Shown in pieces: positions 10,601-21,289 of a stretch of DNA of 64,000 nucleotides. The stretch covers positions 11,345,006-11,409,005 of the forward strand of contig OX393563.1 of assembly GCA_947652115.1 (NCBI GenBank), given 5' to 3'. The translations under genes were made by a program, and so were the position numbers. The notes under the pieces are model-generated. The model searched no databases and had not been told where the DNA came from. It saw nothing but the letters and a program-made list of their open reading frames with translations. The DNA comes from Blastomussa wellsi. Its lineage: Eukaryota; Cnidaria; Anthozoa; Scleractinia; Plerogyridae. Each line of letters begins with the position of its first letter. Within the stretch, counting starts at the first letter, position 1.

Positions 10601-13600
10601 ATTACCAGTACTTAAGGTGTGAGCAGTTTGCATCCCTGACCAATACAGAGGAACAGGAAGCAACCATGCAATGCAGTAATTGCGTGCAGCTTTGTGTGTG
10701 TGACTGCTAACTGTAGATGCTTTAGCCAAGTTTGCCAAGATCCATTGTCCATGATTACATTTTTGACATGTATGTTTGACAGAGTATTTCTTGTTAACAG
10801 ATAGAGCTGATCAGTTGCTAAAATCATATAAGGAAATGAAGCAGAACCATTCTTTACTTTTGCAACAGATTACCAACATGACATCTGAGAGGTGAGGCCT
10901 GAGCTAAGACCTTTCATATACCCAGAATCAATGATGGCTGTTTTAATACATATGGTTAATGACATAACCTTTTTGGATATGCTGCATGCTATCATACAGG
11001 ATGTGGTTTTAAATGGGGCAGAAAATTCTTTATACTGTAGAAATCAGAGTGTTTTGCTAGAATGGTTGGGTATCATTAATTTATTACGAAACTGAACAGT
11101 GGTATGAAGAATTCAGTCTAGGCAGTGAATTGAGATTTAGAATATTGAAAGAATGTTAACAAATTATTAGAAATAAACAGTGAACATTACTGCAACAGTG
11201 ATAGAATTTTTTCCAAATTGCAACTATGGGATAGGATATCTTAATGTACCCTAACTAATTTATGATCTGAAATAAACCCGACTCCTTAAAAGGTCTCAAA
11301 ATCAAGTTAGCTCCCCCCCCCCTACCACCACCACCACCTTTCCCCCATACCATGAAATTATTAAGGTTATTGGATTCAATGGAATGTCAAAAGACATACA
11401 TAGTTACATGCACATGAATGTATTGTCATTGAAGAAATTTTGAAAAATTATAACATCTACCAGTAGTTGTTTCAGTTTGGTACATGTGATAGCATGCTGT
11501 CAGAGTATGTGGACAAATTTTTATGTGATTATGTGACACCTAGTATAATTTCTTTGACAGAGATCTTTGCCATAAAGAATTGGTACAGGTCAAAATGGAA
11601 CTTGATCAACAAAAGAAAGCTCAAGGTACTGTACAAGCGCAGCTCATTTTTATCAATATACAAAGCCAAATTGAAATCAGGCCTAGTCAAAACAGGCACT
11701 ATGCGGGCGGCAAATGACTCCAGATGGGCCGCTTTTGCAATCATGGCCCTGAAGCTGATTGGTTCGCGCTCCATCAGCCAATAAATTTAAACCAATCAGA
11801 TTACAAATCAATGAATGTCCAACATTAGCGATTGAGTAGGTACGATTTATATGCAAATGCAGCCGTAACGCTACTGGAACAAAGGCCTGAAAAGAAAATT
11901 TCAGGCTTTGAACGGGATCAGTCTACTTGTTATAAATGGGAAAAATGCTTCGCGCTCAGGCCGCAAATGACACTACATGGGTGCAAATAAACAATATTCC
12001 CTCATTGTAATTACATGTAAACTGCAGTTTAAGAGTGCCCCTGAGATTAATGAAATTAATCTTTATCATCTAGCAAAAATTTCAATCCTTTCCAAACATG
12101 AGAAGTCATTTTTTAAAACTTTTGTTTCCAAGAATTTATGGCCACCAATGATAATTTGTTAACTTTGTTCCAAGGCGTGGTTGCAAAATGAAGAAAGTTA
12201 CGTCAAAGGCTCAAAAATAACTCACAAGTTGAGATTCAGATTACATTGTTCGAGGCTAGTCTGACGCAGCACTTGTCGTGTTGTCCCTGCTAAGGGTCCC
12301 TTCAGAGACCTTTCTGCTAAGCAAACTCATTGAGCATCGCGCTCAAAATCCCATTTGCTAACAAAATGGTGACAGCAATCTCGCCTTATATCACATAAGG
12401 ATTCCCAACCACAAAATTGGCGAGATAATTCACTTGTTCTTCGTGCAATTGTTTTTGTTATTTTTTATTCTTGTCTTGTGTTCTTAAAATTGCCTGTACA
12501 CATTGACTTACATCCATTAAGGTGGTTCAAAACAGTTTCCAGCACTTTCAAAGACTTAGAATTTGATGGGTCATTATAACGACTCTTTATCAGATGAAGC
12601 CACAATCAAGGTATCAAAAAACTGCCCAATCATTGGTGAACATGTTGTTATCATTTTCGTGACATAATAGGTTACCATAGAAACAATATGAACTTTTCGA
12701 AAATTTAAGGTGGCTCTGAACCCCCTCCACAGAATTTTTTTAAACTTTGCAAAAAGTTGCATCTCATCATGCTCATCAAAATTCGATGATAAAAAATGGG
12801 GGTCACCGAGCTCGTTTTTGAGTTATTAGCAGTTAAAGCTAAAATTAAGGGTGTTTTTAGCAGGTCATATTGTCTCTATGGTAACCTATTATGTCACTAA
12901 AATGATAACAACGTGTTCAGCAATGATTTGGCAGTTTGTTAATACCATGATTGTAGCATCAACTGATAAAGAGTGGTTATAATGACTCATCAGAATCTAA
13001 GCCTTGGATATTGCTGGAAACTGTTTTGAGCCACCTTAACTGAACAGTACACTCAGGAATGTTTATTCCTTATTAATAAAGAAATATTTCTTCAGTATGT
13101 ATAACAAGATGATGGCTTTGTTTCAGAAGTTAAGGAAGAGCCATCAAATGAGAATGTCTCAGACAAAACCAGTGATGCCAAAAAAGTAAAGGTAACTGAA
13201 GAAGGACAATCTGTTCACGAAGATAACAAGGAATCAAAAGATATTGATGAAAATAAAAATGACAAAAATATTGAGTCATCCAAAGAAGAAAAGGAAGAAG
13301 AGAACAACCCTGTACCAAGTGGAGGGAGTGTAAACCAGAGTGATGTCAAAAAGGTTGTGAATGTGAGCTCTCTGCCTAAAGTTCCTGGGAAGATCATGCC
13401 AGATGGAAGCAAGTCTCAAAGTGAAGTTAAGCAAGAGAATCCTGATAAGTCAGAAGAAATGCAAGAAAGGACTGTAACAGCTGAAGAAAATGCAGAGGAG
13501 CCAACTGAGGGTGGCATATCTAATAACGAGGATGAACCTAGTGATAATGACGAGGGGCAAGAGGAAAATGAGGATGCAGCCAATGATAACGAAAAGAACC

Positions 13601-14818
13601 AACAGGGAAAGAAGGATGCGGCCAATGATAATGAAGAGAGGCAAGGGGAAAAAAGGGAAACAGCCAGTGACAATGAAGAAAGCCAACAGGAAAGCAAGGA
13701 TGAGGTGAACAAGGATGATGAAAAGGAAGATGAGGAGTCGGATGAGGGTTTGGTTCAAAATGAAGAGAAGGCTCGCAAAGGCATGGATTTAGCCAATGCT
13801 ATGAAACGCTATATTCTACCACTGCCTGGAGACAGCTCTGAAGCAACGTCTAGAAATCGAAAGCGTACAGGCACTATTGAAGAAAACAGGGATCTTCAGA
13901 AAAATTCTGTGAGTACTTTACTTGAATTGTAAGCAAAATGTGAAATTAACCTTAGAGTGCCGTTTACAGGCCACTCAGTAAAATCAGAATGTAGGGTTTG
14001 CTCTGTATATGCATGTTTAGGCCACAGTATTTTAGATTCCATGTCCTTGGTACATGTAGATTGGTCTTGCGATTGAAGGGAACCTCCAAAATGTACTACA
14101 CAAAATAGGTACATTAAAACTACTATAAAATGCTTAATGCCAAAATGAAATGCATAATTGATAAAATGGTTTACATTGTACTTTAAATTATCTAAACTAA
14201 AAAGTGTACATTGATTTAACTCACTAACAATAGATGAAACAAACAAAACTCTAGCACATGATATCCAAATTTTAATTAAAATATGGTATACAAATTTGCA
14301 GACAACAAAATTAATGGTGCTTGTTGGACTGGACAACAAAATGCACTGTAGATATTACATAGCAAACCTCTGCATGGTGCTTGGTGTACTGTGTATATTA
14401 AAGAATTTTCAATTTTTATGTACATGTAACATAAAATAACAGAAGTGCCAAAATACTAGCTAAAAAAGAACAATATGCTTTTCTTTTGGTCCTACATCAG
14501 TGTATGCATTTTATTTTTAATAAGGATTTTATACCACTACGTACCAGTTAGCTCTAGTCAAGAATTTGTATGTACATAGTCCCTCTTCTACATGTAAATT
14601 TCAGTGGTTATAATTTTGAGTGAGGAACAGGTTTAGGTTGGGGCCTCACCACTGAGTCCCTGAGGGGAGAGGGTGTGGTGTATGAATCAAGCAGTCTCGT
14701 TTTGGTTATACCCTGATTTCTGAATGTTTAGTACATATTTTAAAAATTGTCATTTTTTTCTTAGAAGGTAGAGGAGGGTGAAGATCAGGGACCACATGGA
14801 AGTAAGGATTACTTGTGA
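4669..14818 (+). CDS. GOLM: GOLM1/CASC4-like type II Golgi membrane protein (gene span, split)
   Basis: Exons by splice sites and phase: 1a 4705-5079 or 1b 7117-7464, then 10476-10551, 10801-10891, 11561-11625, 13127-13908 and 14765-14818 (TGA). With exon 1b the product is 471 residues; with 1a from its second ATG it is 480. The order is short basic cytosolic tail, one membrane anchor, luminal coiled coil, then a long acidic low-complexity tail ending GSKDYL. That is the plan of human GOLM1 (about 400 aa) and CASC4/GOLM2. These are cis-Golgi type II proteins, implicated in cargo sorting. Phases agree at every junction (0, 1, 2, 1, 0). Additional small coiled-coil exons in the 3-kb intron before 10476 cannot be excluded. 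Sequence identity to GOLM is low by eye, so the call leans on architecture and the anchor/coil pattern. Confidence 0.6.
4705..5079 (+). CDS. GOLM: GOLM-like alternative first exon 1a (anchor plus coiled coil)
   Basis: An open frame from ATG 4669; the second ATG at 4705 has the better context (GTAATGG). The product has a basic tail (SLSRSRFP), a hydrophobic anchor of about 20 residues (TFLFVVLVFVIFVLTYYYW), then a heptad-rich stretch ending AAKENE. The exon ends ACGAG before GTTGGT at 5080, phase 0. No further exons with matching phase were found between 5080 and the similar exon 1b at 7117. It is therefore best read as an alternative first exon of the same gene, or the remnant of a tandem duplicate. 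Confidence 0.6.
5750..6160. repeat. Dispersed repeat with iterated AATAAACGCC motif
   Basis: CTAATAAACGCCCCCTAAAC at 5754 and CTCTAATAAACGCC near 6103 bracket a stretch that repeats TTAAGTTTGAAATAGACGC and TTAACTTGAAATAAACGC. The direct-repeat layout inside an intron suggests a non-coding dispersed element. No terminal structure was resolved. Confidence 0.4.
7117..7464 (+). CDS. GOLM: GOLM-like alternative first exon 1b (anchor plus coiled coil)
   Basis: The start is AAAATGG at 7117, a strong context. The product has a short tail with RPGRGP, a hydrophobic segment (SFILVGLVVIVIILFYSYW, about residues 15-33), then charged heptads to FREQE. The donor is CAGGAG before GTTGGT at 7465, phase 0, the same unusual donor and phase as exon 1a. 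Both exons share the pattern FILV/FLFV...YYW/YSYW, then L..QL/L..DR..L, then ..R/K..SAL.SQV. Confidence 0.7.
8415..8535 (-). repeat. tRNA-derived SINE in the GOLM-like intron
   Basis: On the minus strand this reads TTGGCGCAATGGTGAGAGCA (A-box-like), then a tRNA-like middle, then GGGTGCGATTCCTGG (B-box-like), followed by a tail with GTTTTGTTTTGTTTTG. Box spacing fits an RNA polymerase III promoter. It lies about 150 bp upstream of the LINE insertion. Confidence 0.6.
8682..9336 (+). mobile_element. 5'-truncated non-LTR retroposon (LINE) with 15-bp target-site duplication
   Basis: The insertion occupies about 8697-9321 and is bounded by a perfect direct repeat TAAGTACAAGTTACA (8682-8696 and 9322-9336). 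Its frame (about 8700-9313) gives the C-terminal part of a LINE reverse transcriptase: FVYLGATVTKEGG, then VRPVLLYGCEAW, FQFTCLRRILRV, and RRRRWNWIGHVLRKD with GRPKITWRR. The 5' end, the endonuclease and the catalytic palm are missing, so it is not autonomous. The 3' end is a short (CTAA)n tail, as in several non-LTR clades. The perfect duplication and uninterrupted frame point to a fairly recent insertion. The clade was not determined. Confidence 0.85.
12517..13039. mobile_element. TTAA-flanked foldback element in the GOLM-like intron
   Basis: It starts TTAAGGTGGTTCAAAACAG and ends CTGTTTTGAGCCACCTTAA. The arms run inward for over 150 bp, e.g. ATAATAGGTTACCATAGAAA at about 12665 against GGTAACCTATTATGTCAC at about 12882. 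An internal copy of AAGGTGGCTC occurs near 12708. It ends 87 bp upstream of the large acidic exon at 13127. Family: non-autonomous DNA transposon with TTAA target, as in piggyBac or Kolobok groups. Confidence 0.75.
13127..13908 (+). CDS. GOLM: GOLM-like exon encoding the acidic luminal tail
   Basis: A 782-nt exon between TTTCAG and GTGAGT. It encodes about 260 residues, very rich in Glu, Asp, Asn, Lys and Gln. Near 13575-13700 there are three imperfect 14-residue units beginning AANDNE, AANDNE and TASDNE. The end becomes less acidic (MDLANAMKRYILPLPG) before NRKRTG. Such unstructured acidic tails are a hallmark of GOLM1/CASC4 luminal domains; NRKRTG resembles a basic processing site but this is inference. 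Confidence 0.65.
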
Positions 14819-14937
14819 CTAAAACTAATATTGTGGTTTAGATAAAAATGACCTTCCCTTAAAAGTACAACTCCATGAGACCATGATAAAAAAATCATCA
14901 ATTGTCTGCTAAAGAACAACATCCACCGGTTACTGTT

Positions 14938-15795
14938 CAGGGCTTGAAATTGCGACTGATACGGTTGCATTTTGCGACCAAATGTTTCCCTTTTTGTGAC
15001 TAAATATTCCTCTTCAGTCGCAGTTTTCTGACTATTTGTCCAAATTAAGGATAAAATAAGAATTTTAATTCTTTTGTGTCTTGCTTATAAAGAAAATGTG
15101 AAAAGTTTTTTGTCAAAATTCAGTCCAATTCATCTTGATATTACGTACGCGATTCGCACGATCAGGCGCCATTACAGCGGTTTCTTTGTAAATGTGTATC
15201 GCTGGCGCACATAGGCGCTCCCGTTCACTAAAACAACTTGCAAAAGAACAGACATGGCGGACGTGGGGGTTTGCGAGTTTCGTTGATCTCACGCTTGGCC
15301 TTGCCAAAGATTCAAACATTTCATAGGATACTCTGACTACTTTTGCTCAATTATGCTACCTCGTAATTTAAGCTACGGCTAAAGCTTTACAAAATGCCTG
15401 TGTCGAAAAGGTAAAGATTATTACTCTTGTTGAGTTTTAGATCAGAGATGTCCACGATTGTGTCCTTTTTTGTAGTCGGTCCTCTTCTAACTTGTCTACA
15501 AATGTAATTTAGTTTTAATGCAATTAAAAGTTTGAGAAGGTACTAAATAGTGTACTGAACAGTGATCAATAAAGATGTCAGCACGTCATTCAATTGACGA
15601 TCGTTTTATTTGATCATGCATCATTTTTTCCATCATTTAATTAACAGAAATGAAATAAAAGTTAAGCTTGCGTTGTTGCAATAGCAAAATCATAGCTTAT
15701 GTGCATTTTGCGACTAAAATTTTAGAACTTGCGACTAAATTTTCGCAGCTGGTCGCAAAATATCGACCTGAATATTTTCTTAATTTCAAGCCCTG
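14938..15795. mobile_element. Non-autonomous DNA element with CAGGGCTTGAAATT ends
   Basis: Terminal inverted repeats CAGGGCTTGAAATT and AATTTCAAGCCCTG mark the ends exactly. Subterminal TTGCGAC/AGTCGCA motifs recur in both orientations. CTGTT stands immediately outside both ends (14933-14937 and 15796-15800), consistent with a 5-bp target duplication, although hAT elements normally make 8 bp. No transposase frame is present. Confidence 0.7.
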
Positions 15796-16875
15796 CTGTT
15801 GTACTGTAAATAATTCAATTTAATGCTTGGGTACTAATTTACTTCTGGTGGGTCAGGGGAGCATGTCACTTAATGAAGGGGGGCTCTTATTGGGAGGGCA
15901 CATTTTCTTTTGAATGTATGCATTACTGTAAAAATCAGAATTAAAATAGGGTTTTTTATTAATCATAATAAAATTTCCTTGTTTAATATGTTGCATGTTT
16001 TATTCAGATCAGAGCAGATCTATCGTTGGTCTATTCTGTGTCAATATCCTGAATGTCATTTTTGCAAAAGATCTTTCAAATTTGACAATAGTTGTCTGTG
16101 CATGAATGTATAATTTTTAGATGGATAAAGAAGAAATATGCAGACTCCAGAGAATATCATGAGGTCTGTAATTCAAAAACAAACCACCCAACTAAATAAG
16201 GTCTATTATTGTTGGAACAGGGGGCACTTGTTACAAAACCCAACATTCACTATTGGAAGGAGTGTGCTAAATTGAATCATAACAATTACAATATTGGTGT
16301 GTGGCTTGGAAGAATTGTCTACTTACAGTACTGTAGGTGATATCATAGTGTTCACCTTCTTTTCCGACAACTATTTTTAGAGCTGCAATAACTTAGGTGG
16401 GGAGGGTGACACACACCATGCAGGATGTTGAAACTGACCATTTCTACTTTTTATTTTTATGCAGGAGCATCAAGGAGGAATTAGAGTTGCAAATGGACAT
16501 TTTTGTCATGGAATATGCATATGAATATGCATTACTTCAACTTCAAAATGCCCAGATCAGAAAATCTTGTTACCCTGGAAAGTAGGATGGAAAAAATTAA
16601 ATGCATTATAATTTAGTTGCACTCTGAGGTGTAAATACTTTCAGGAGTGTTGCATAAAGGTTTGGTCTTACGGTACCGCTCAAATGTAAGTTGTGCACTT
16701 CTAGGCTGCTGTGTACATGTCCCAGTAAATAATGTTCCATGCGTTAGTAAACGTTGTAGCCATATTTTGAATGTAAAATGTTCTTGGCTTTGCTGTAGAA
16801 ATAGTCTTGGTGTTGAAGTATTTGCAATACTGAAAGTAGTTTATGGTTATGATGGGTGATAGTTACTTGGTTTAT

Positions 16876-17234
16876 TTAAAGGGGAAGTATCACGGAGTTT
16901 ATCTCGAGTTTTGGTCAGAATTAGCTAAATTTAAACTTCTAACGCCTCGCTCGTCAATACTCAAATCAATTCTAAATCACTAATTTTATAATGTCAAGTG
17001 AATTCAGAACAGAAGGACGGGGCAAAATAATTATGTTAGTACTGATTTCATATGAGATGCAATGGGAAAACTCGATGTTGGCCATCCGCCGGCAAAAACA
17101 TCCATGAACAGTTTCTGTACATTACGATAGTCTTTCAAAGGATTTTTTTATCATTATCATGCAGCTTCTATAGACCAAAAAGTGTCCCTTGGATTTTCGA
17201 TGTGTTACCAAAAATAGTGTGATACTGCCCTTAA
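16876..17234. mobile_element. TTAA-flanked MITE with AAGGGG-type ends
   Basis: The left end TTAAAGGGGAAGTATCACGG and right end GTGTGATACTGCCCTTAA are inverse complements with few changes and include TTAA at both borders. It resembles the ends at 26101-26450 and 45979-46366 (AAAGG..., GTGAC..., CCCTTTAA). Non-coding. Confidence 0.7.
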
Positions 17235-18546
17235 GGCGTTAGAACCTGAATTTTTTTGGTATATAATATGCTTTTCAATTTGCGCAGTCACTTCTTTTCT
17301 GCGTGCAGCTAGCCTCACCTACCCAGATGTCCTGTGTGGTGAGGAACGCGTGACGAGCCCAAGACTTCAAATCGGGTCTTTCCAGCGTCAATCGTTTCTC
17401 GACCGCTGGTCAACGCTGGGTACGAGGGTGATCCAGAAGTTTTTGTAGGTTTCAACTCGATGTGGGAAATGAGCTGGATTGCAGTGTGTTGTTATTTTAT
17501 TCTCATTTGTAGTTAACGGTAAATATTCTCAAATAAACTATCATGCATTTGATAATTTCCGGGTTGTTTGGTTATGCTGCGCCGCACTGGTAAGTGTTGA
17601 TGCAGTTAGCACAATTGGGTTAATTGCAGATACTGAAATGAACAAACAAGCTTAACAAATTTCCACTTATGTTGGGAAGATTTTTATCGGCCTAGAGCTC
17701 TAGTCCTTTGGTGCAAAAAACTTCGGGCTATATCAGTTATATAAAATATGAGTATTTGTTTGCACACCTCCCCTCCCCCACTCCTGTCCCACCTTTTCGA
17801 TCTTCAGGGACTGCGGGGGTGATTGGTGAAGGTATGTGTCGCCCCAAAGGATATGGTTTTTCATCCGTTTTGGTCTGAGATAAGGTATATGTTTTGACTA
17901 TATGTTTGGTCTGCCTTTGGAATGACGATCATTGAAGTGAATAGTAGAAAAGCAAGTAATTTACGATGTACACACGAGATTTAATGATAGACTATTAGAA
18001 ATTTCGAGTTACCCAAGCTTAGTGCAAAGCCAAAACTGCACACTGTCATTGGAATGAACTTAGTCTCGTGTTCCATGCAACACCACGATTTAGGCAGGGT
18101 TGTCATGGGGTATTACACTTGTATGTCTTGCTACGTCAGAATGTTCGGAATTTATTCAATTTCACACTTCCAAAAGCTTAAAGTTAACAATGATTTGTTT
18201 TGGTCTGACACTGATTTTTATTCCAAAAATACCAAAAGATATATTTACATGATAAAGCAAGATAAAAAATATCTGAAACGTGTCTTACGGTGATGAGAAA
18301 AGCGCAAAGCGCAACGTTTGTTATTGTTATACTATTTTTTTTATTATTTACAATGCAAACTAAGGACACAATCGGAACTGAAGTAAACGTAGAAATGAAC
18401 CATTGGTTTTTTAAAACAGGCCCTGTAAAAAAGAAAACCTTAATTGTAAAAGGTAGGCATGGAGATCCTGAATAAAAGGAAAACGCATCCCTAGTACTCA
18501 ATTGCTCAACTGCTACTTGTATTCACAAAAATTCGGTCAATTCGCT

Positions 18547-20299
18547 TTAATGATAAACAAAGTTCTTTCTCGCCTGGTGGTACTCGGGATCCTGAAAGTT
18601 TCTGGCCATTATTTCCAGTTCACTTAAGCGGCTTTCTTCTATCTTCTTCAATACGTCCTTGCTGGCTTTCCTGTTCTTTTCTCGAACAAAGTGCTTCTGA
18701 ATAGATCGGCGGACAAGGTATGAAGCCTGCTCTTTAATCCAGCTTTCAAATTCTTCTACACTGTCTCCCGCACAACCATCCAGAAAACCAATTTAAGCAG
18801 CTTCAGAGGCCAGGATGGGTTCAGCATTAGACAACAGCTCAGTCGCTTGTCCCACGCGCTTTGGAAGGAAGCAGGTGTGGTACTCGGAACCATAGAGCTT
18901 CATTAGCCTGCAGTGAGGATTCAGCACCACTCCTTCACGTGCGAATGCAAAGTCGCTGGCCAGAGCTATCATGGCTCCACCAGCACCAGCATTTCCACGT
19001 AAGGCAGATAACGTGATCTGTTTGCTGGTGAAAATGCAACGCACGACATTGTTGATGGCATTGATGTTCTTCCACGATTCGTTTGCTGGGTCGTCTACCG
19101 CTGCTACCGCCCATAAAGACTATCACCTTGCAGGAGTCATCTTCCACCTTACGCAGAACGGAAGCCAGGCGCTGACATTGACTGGTACTCATGGCTCCGT
19201 TGTAAAAATTGAAGTGGACGAAGCAGACGCCGCCTGGAGTCAGGCTTATCCAGATATCTTGACTTGTCTCTGGATGGGAGCCATCAGGGATTGACAGAGT
19301 GGGATCTGTTAAGGTTGGTGCATCGGTTTTGACCCACATGGTGGCGGGAAGTTTGAGTTTGTTCGTCTTCAGATGTGACACCCAAACAGCCCCCTTGCCG
19401 CACTTGACTAGGAGAGATCCGTGGCGTTGGCCCAGTATCTCTCCAGGTCTTCCTGACAGAAATTTGTCTCTTCCCTTCTCCAGGTGTGCTCCAAAGACAC
19501 GAAACGCCTTGGTCCATCCCAACTCTTCGGCTCCTTCTTTAGTTCCAAAGTAGCCGACGGCTCCTGGTGCTGAGTCAGACATGCGAATCTGACAGGCTAC
19601 TTCGTCTGCTGGCATTTCCCAGTTGATAGTGCGGTCATTTTTGGTTATGTTTCGTTGCTAGGTTCCTCTCACTTGTGGATTGTTGTAGTCAAGAGGCCTG
19701 GGCGATGTTCCTTCTAAAAGATTGTTAATAGCGTCCAACACAGCTTTCACAGCAGTTTGCGTGACTTCATTTACATACAGGCTTGACTTGGTTAGTGTGT
19801 TGATGTCTTGTCTAACAGGAAAGTTCTTTGTGCTCCAAATGTCTCCATTTCCAAATCTGCTTGAAGCACACTAACTTCCCATTCATCTTCCCTGTCATAC
19901 AAGGCCCAGTCGATGGAACTCATGCCACGGTTGCCCTCGATTCCAGGATGAACGATCCAACAAGGGATATTAGAATTAGAAAACACTTCCTGTGGAATTC
20001 GTTTGGTGAGGAATGGACAAAGGATGAGATCGGGTTGAGCATCTAAAGCCAGATTGGTCATTTGTTCTGGATCGTTGATTTCATGGACGGTGATACTGTG
20101 TTGCCGTTTTCTTTAATTCCAACGCCATTCTCTGGCTGAGGCTGTTATGCTTGTTTACAAAAAACAGGATGTTAAGCTTTTCCAGTTCTGGGCGTGTTGG
20201 GATGGAAGCTGGTTTTAATAACTGGGACTCGAGTCGTTTGGGAATACACCAAATGAACTGTGGCTTAAGAAAGCATTTCAGCGTCATTATTCTTGACAT
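18547..20299 (-). pseudogene. hypX: Broken HypX/HoxX-like gene (formyltransferase plus enoyl-CoA hydratase-like)
   Basis: Reading minus from ATG 20299, pieces follow the HypX order. First comes a presequence-like N-terminus, then LNILFFVNKHNSLSQRM. Next is the formyltransferase part with VHPGIEGNRG, SSIDWALYD and TVHEINDPEQ. Then RTINWEMPADEV, FVHFNFYNGAMSTSQC and VIVFMGG, then ITLSALRGNAGAGGAMIAL and GVVLNPH..LMKLYGSEYH of the hydratase-like part, and an end DPEYHQARKNFVYH before TAA 18549-18547. Breaks: a frameshift near 20105, another near 19800, TAG at 19660-19658, a loss of roughly 15-20 codons with frame change near 19100 (after VFMGG), and TAA at 18795-18793 where the frame otherwise continues. 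Family: HypX makes CO from formyl-CoA/formyl-THF for NiFe hydrogenase; related proteins are, from memory, annotated in some invertebrates. No introns interrupt it, so it may be a retrocopy or an intronless gene that decayed. Confidence 0.85.
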
Positions 20300-20526
20300 C
20301 TTCACTGTCAAAACAAGAGAAATTTCACTTAGATAAAACGTAGACACATGGGCACAAGAGCTATTAATATTTTTTAACAGTGGCCTTGACCGTTGGATAT
20401 TACATTTTGAGTAGCGGGGAAGAATTAGCGCATGTTTTACAGTGTTAAATATGAAAGTTTGGTTGGTTACGATCTGTAAGTTAAATCGATGATACAGCAA
20501 AACAGATGCAACTCCAGATGTCTCCA

Positions 20527-21275
20527 GAGGTGTAGCAAGCAGGGTTAAGGTGTAGGAAGCAGGAGTAAGGTATAGCAAGCAAGGTTAAGGTGTAGCAAGC
20601 AGGGTTAAGGTGTAGCAAGCAGGGTTAAGGTGCAGCAAGCAGGAGTAAGGTGTAGCAAGCAGGAGTAAGGTGTAGCAAGCAGGAGTAAGGTGTAACAAGC
20701 AGGATTAAGGTGTAGCAAGCAGGGTTAAGGCGAAGTAAGCAGGAGTAAGGTGTAGGAAGCAGGAGTAAGGTGTAGCAAGCAGGAGTAAGGTGAAGTAAGC
20801 AGGAGTAAGGTGTAACGAGCAGGGTTAAGGTGTAGCAAGCAGGGCTAAGGTGTAGGAAGCAGGAGTAAGGTGTAGGAAGCAGGGTTAAGGTGTAGGAAGC
20901 AGGGTTAAGGTGAAGCAAGCAGGAGTAAGGTGTAGCAAGCAGGGTTAAGGTGTAGGAAGCAGGGTTAAGGTGTAGCAAGCAGGGTTAAGGTGTAGCAAGC
21001 AGGGTTAAGGTGTAGGAAGCAGGGTTAAGGTGTAGCAAGCAGGGTTAAGGTGTAGCAAGCAGGGTTAAGGTGTAGGAAGCAGGATTAAGGTGTAGGAAGC
21101 AGGAGTAAGGTGTAGCAAGCAAGGTTAAGGTGTAGCAAGCAGGGTTAAGGTGTAGCAAGCAGGGTTAAGGTGTAGCAAGCAGGGTTAAGGTGTAGCAAGC
21201 AGGGTTAAGGTGTAGCAAGCAGGGTTAAGGTGTAGCAAGCAGGATTAAGGTGTTGGCAGTAGGAGTAAGGTGTGA
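20527..21275. repeat. 20-bp minisatellite, about 37 units
   Basis: The unit AGGTGTAGCAAGCAGGGTTA repeats head to tail without spacers, keeping exact 20-bp register for the whole array. Variants are GGAAGC for GCAAGC, AGGAGTA for AGGGTTA, and a few GAAGTAAGC. Variants are interspersed, as expected from unequal exchange or conversion. The minus-strand frame through it is a by-product: 20 bp is not a multiple of 3, so the translated pattern recurs every 60 bp. Confidence 0.95.
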
Positions 21276-21289
21276 AAAGTACAAAAACT

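Larger units (their letters stand above)
14819..18546. other. Intergenic stretch between GOLM-like gene and HypX relic
   Basis: It holds the 3' UTR of the GOLM-like gene, a foldback/hAT-like element (14938-15795) and a TTAA-flanked element (16876-17234). Open frames at 15910-16113, 16397-16585 and 16647-16859 are short, AT-rich and without domains. No supported gene was seen. Confidence 0.5.

Noticed and set aside
13416..13758. Minus-strand hydrophobic Ser/Leu/Phe frames resembling membrane proteins
   Set aside because: Antisense of the Glu/Asp-rich GOLM-like exon; acidic codons read backwards give Phe, Ser and Leu.
18935..19615. 226-codon frame as an intact gene
   Set aside because: It is one surviving segment of the HypX-like relic; its C-terminal part after VFMGG is out of frame with the family.
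20625..20978. 117-codon minus frame rich in CYTLTLL/PYSCLL units
   Set aside because: It is the translation of the 20-bp minisatellite; no start context, no flanking coding signal.
20527..21275. CRISPR-like array
   Set aside because: Units are contiguous with no unique spacers, in a eukaryotic genome; it is a minisatellite.
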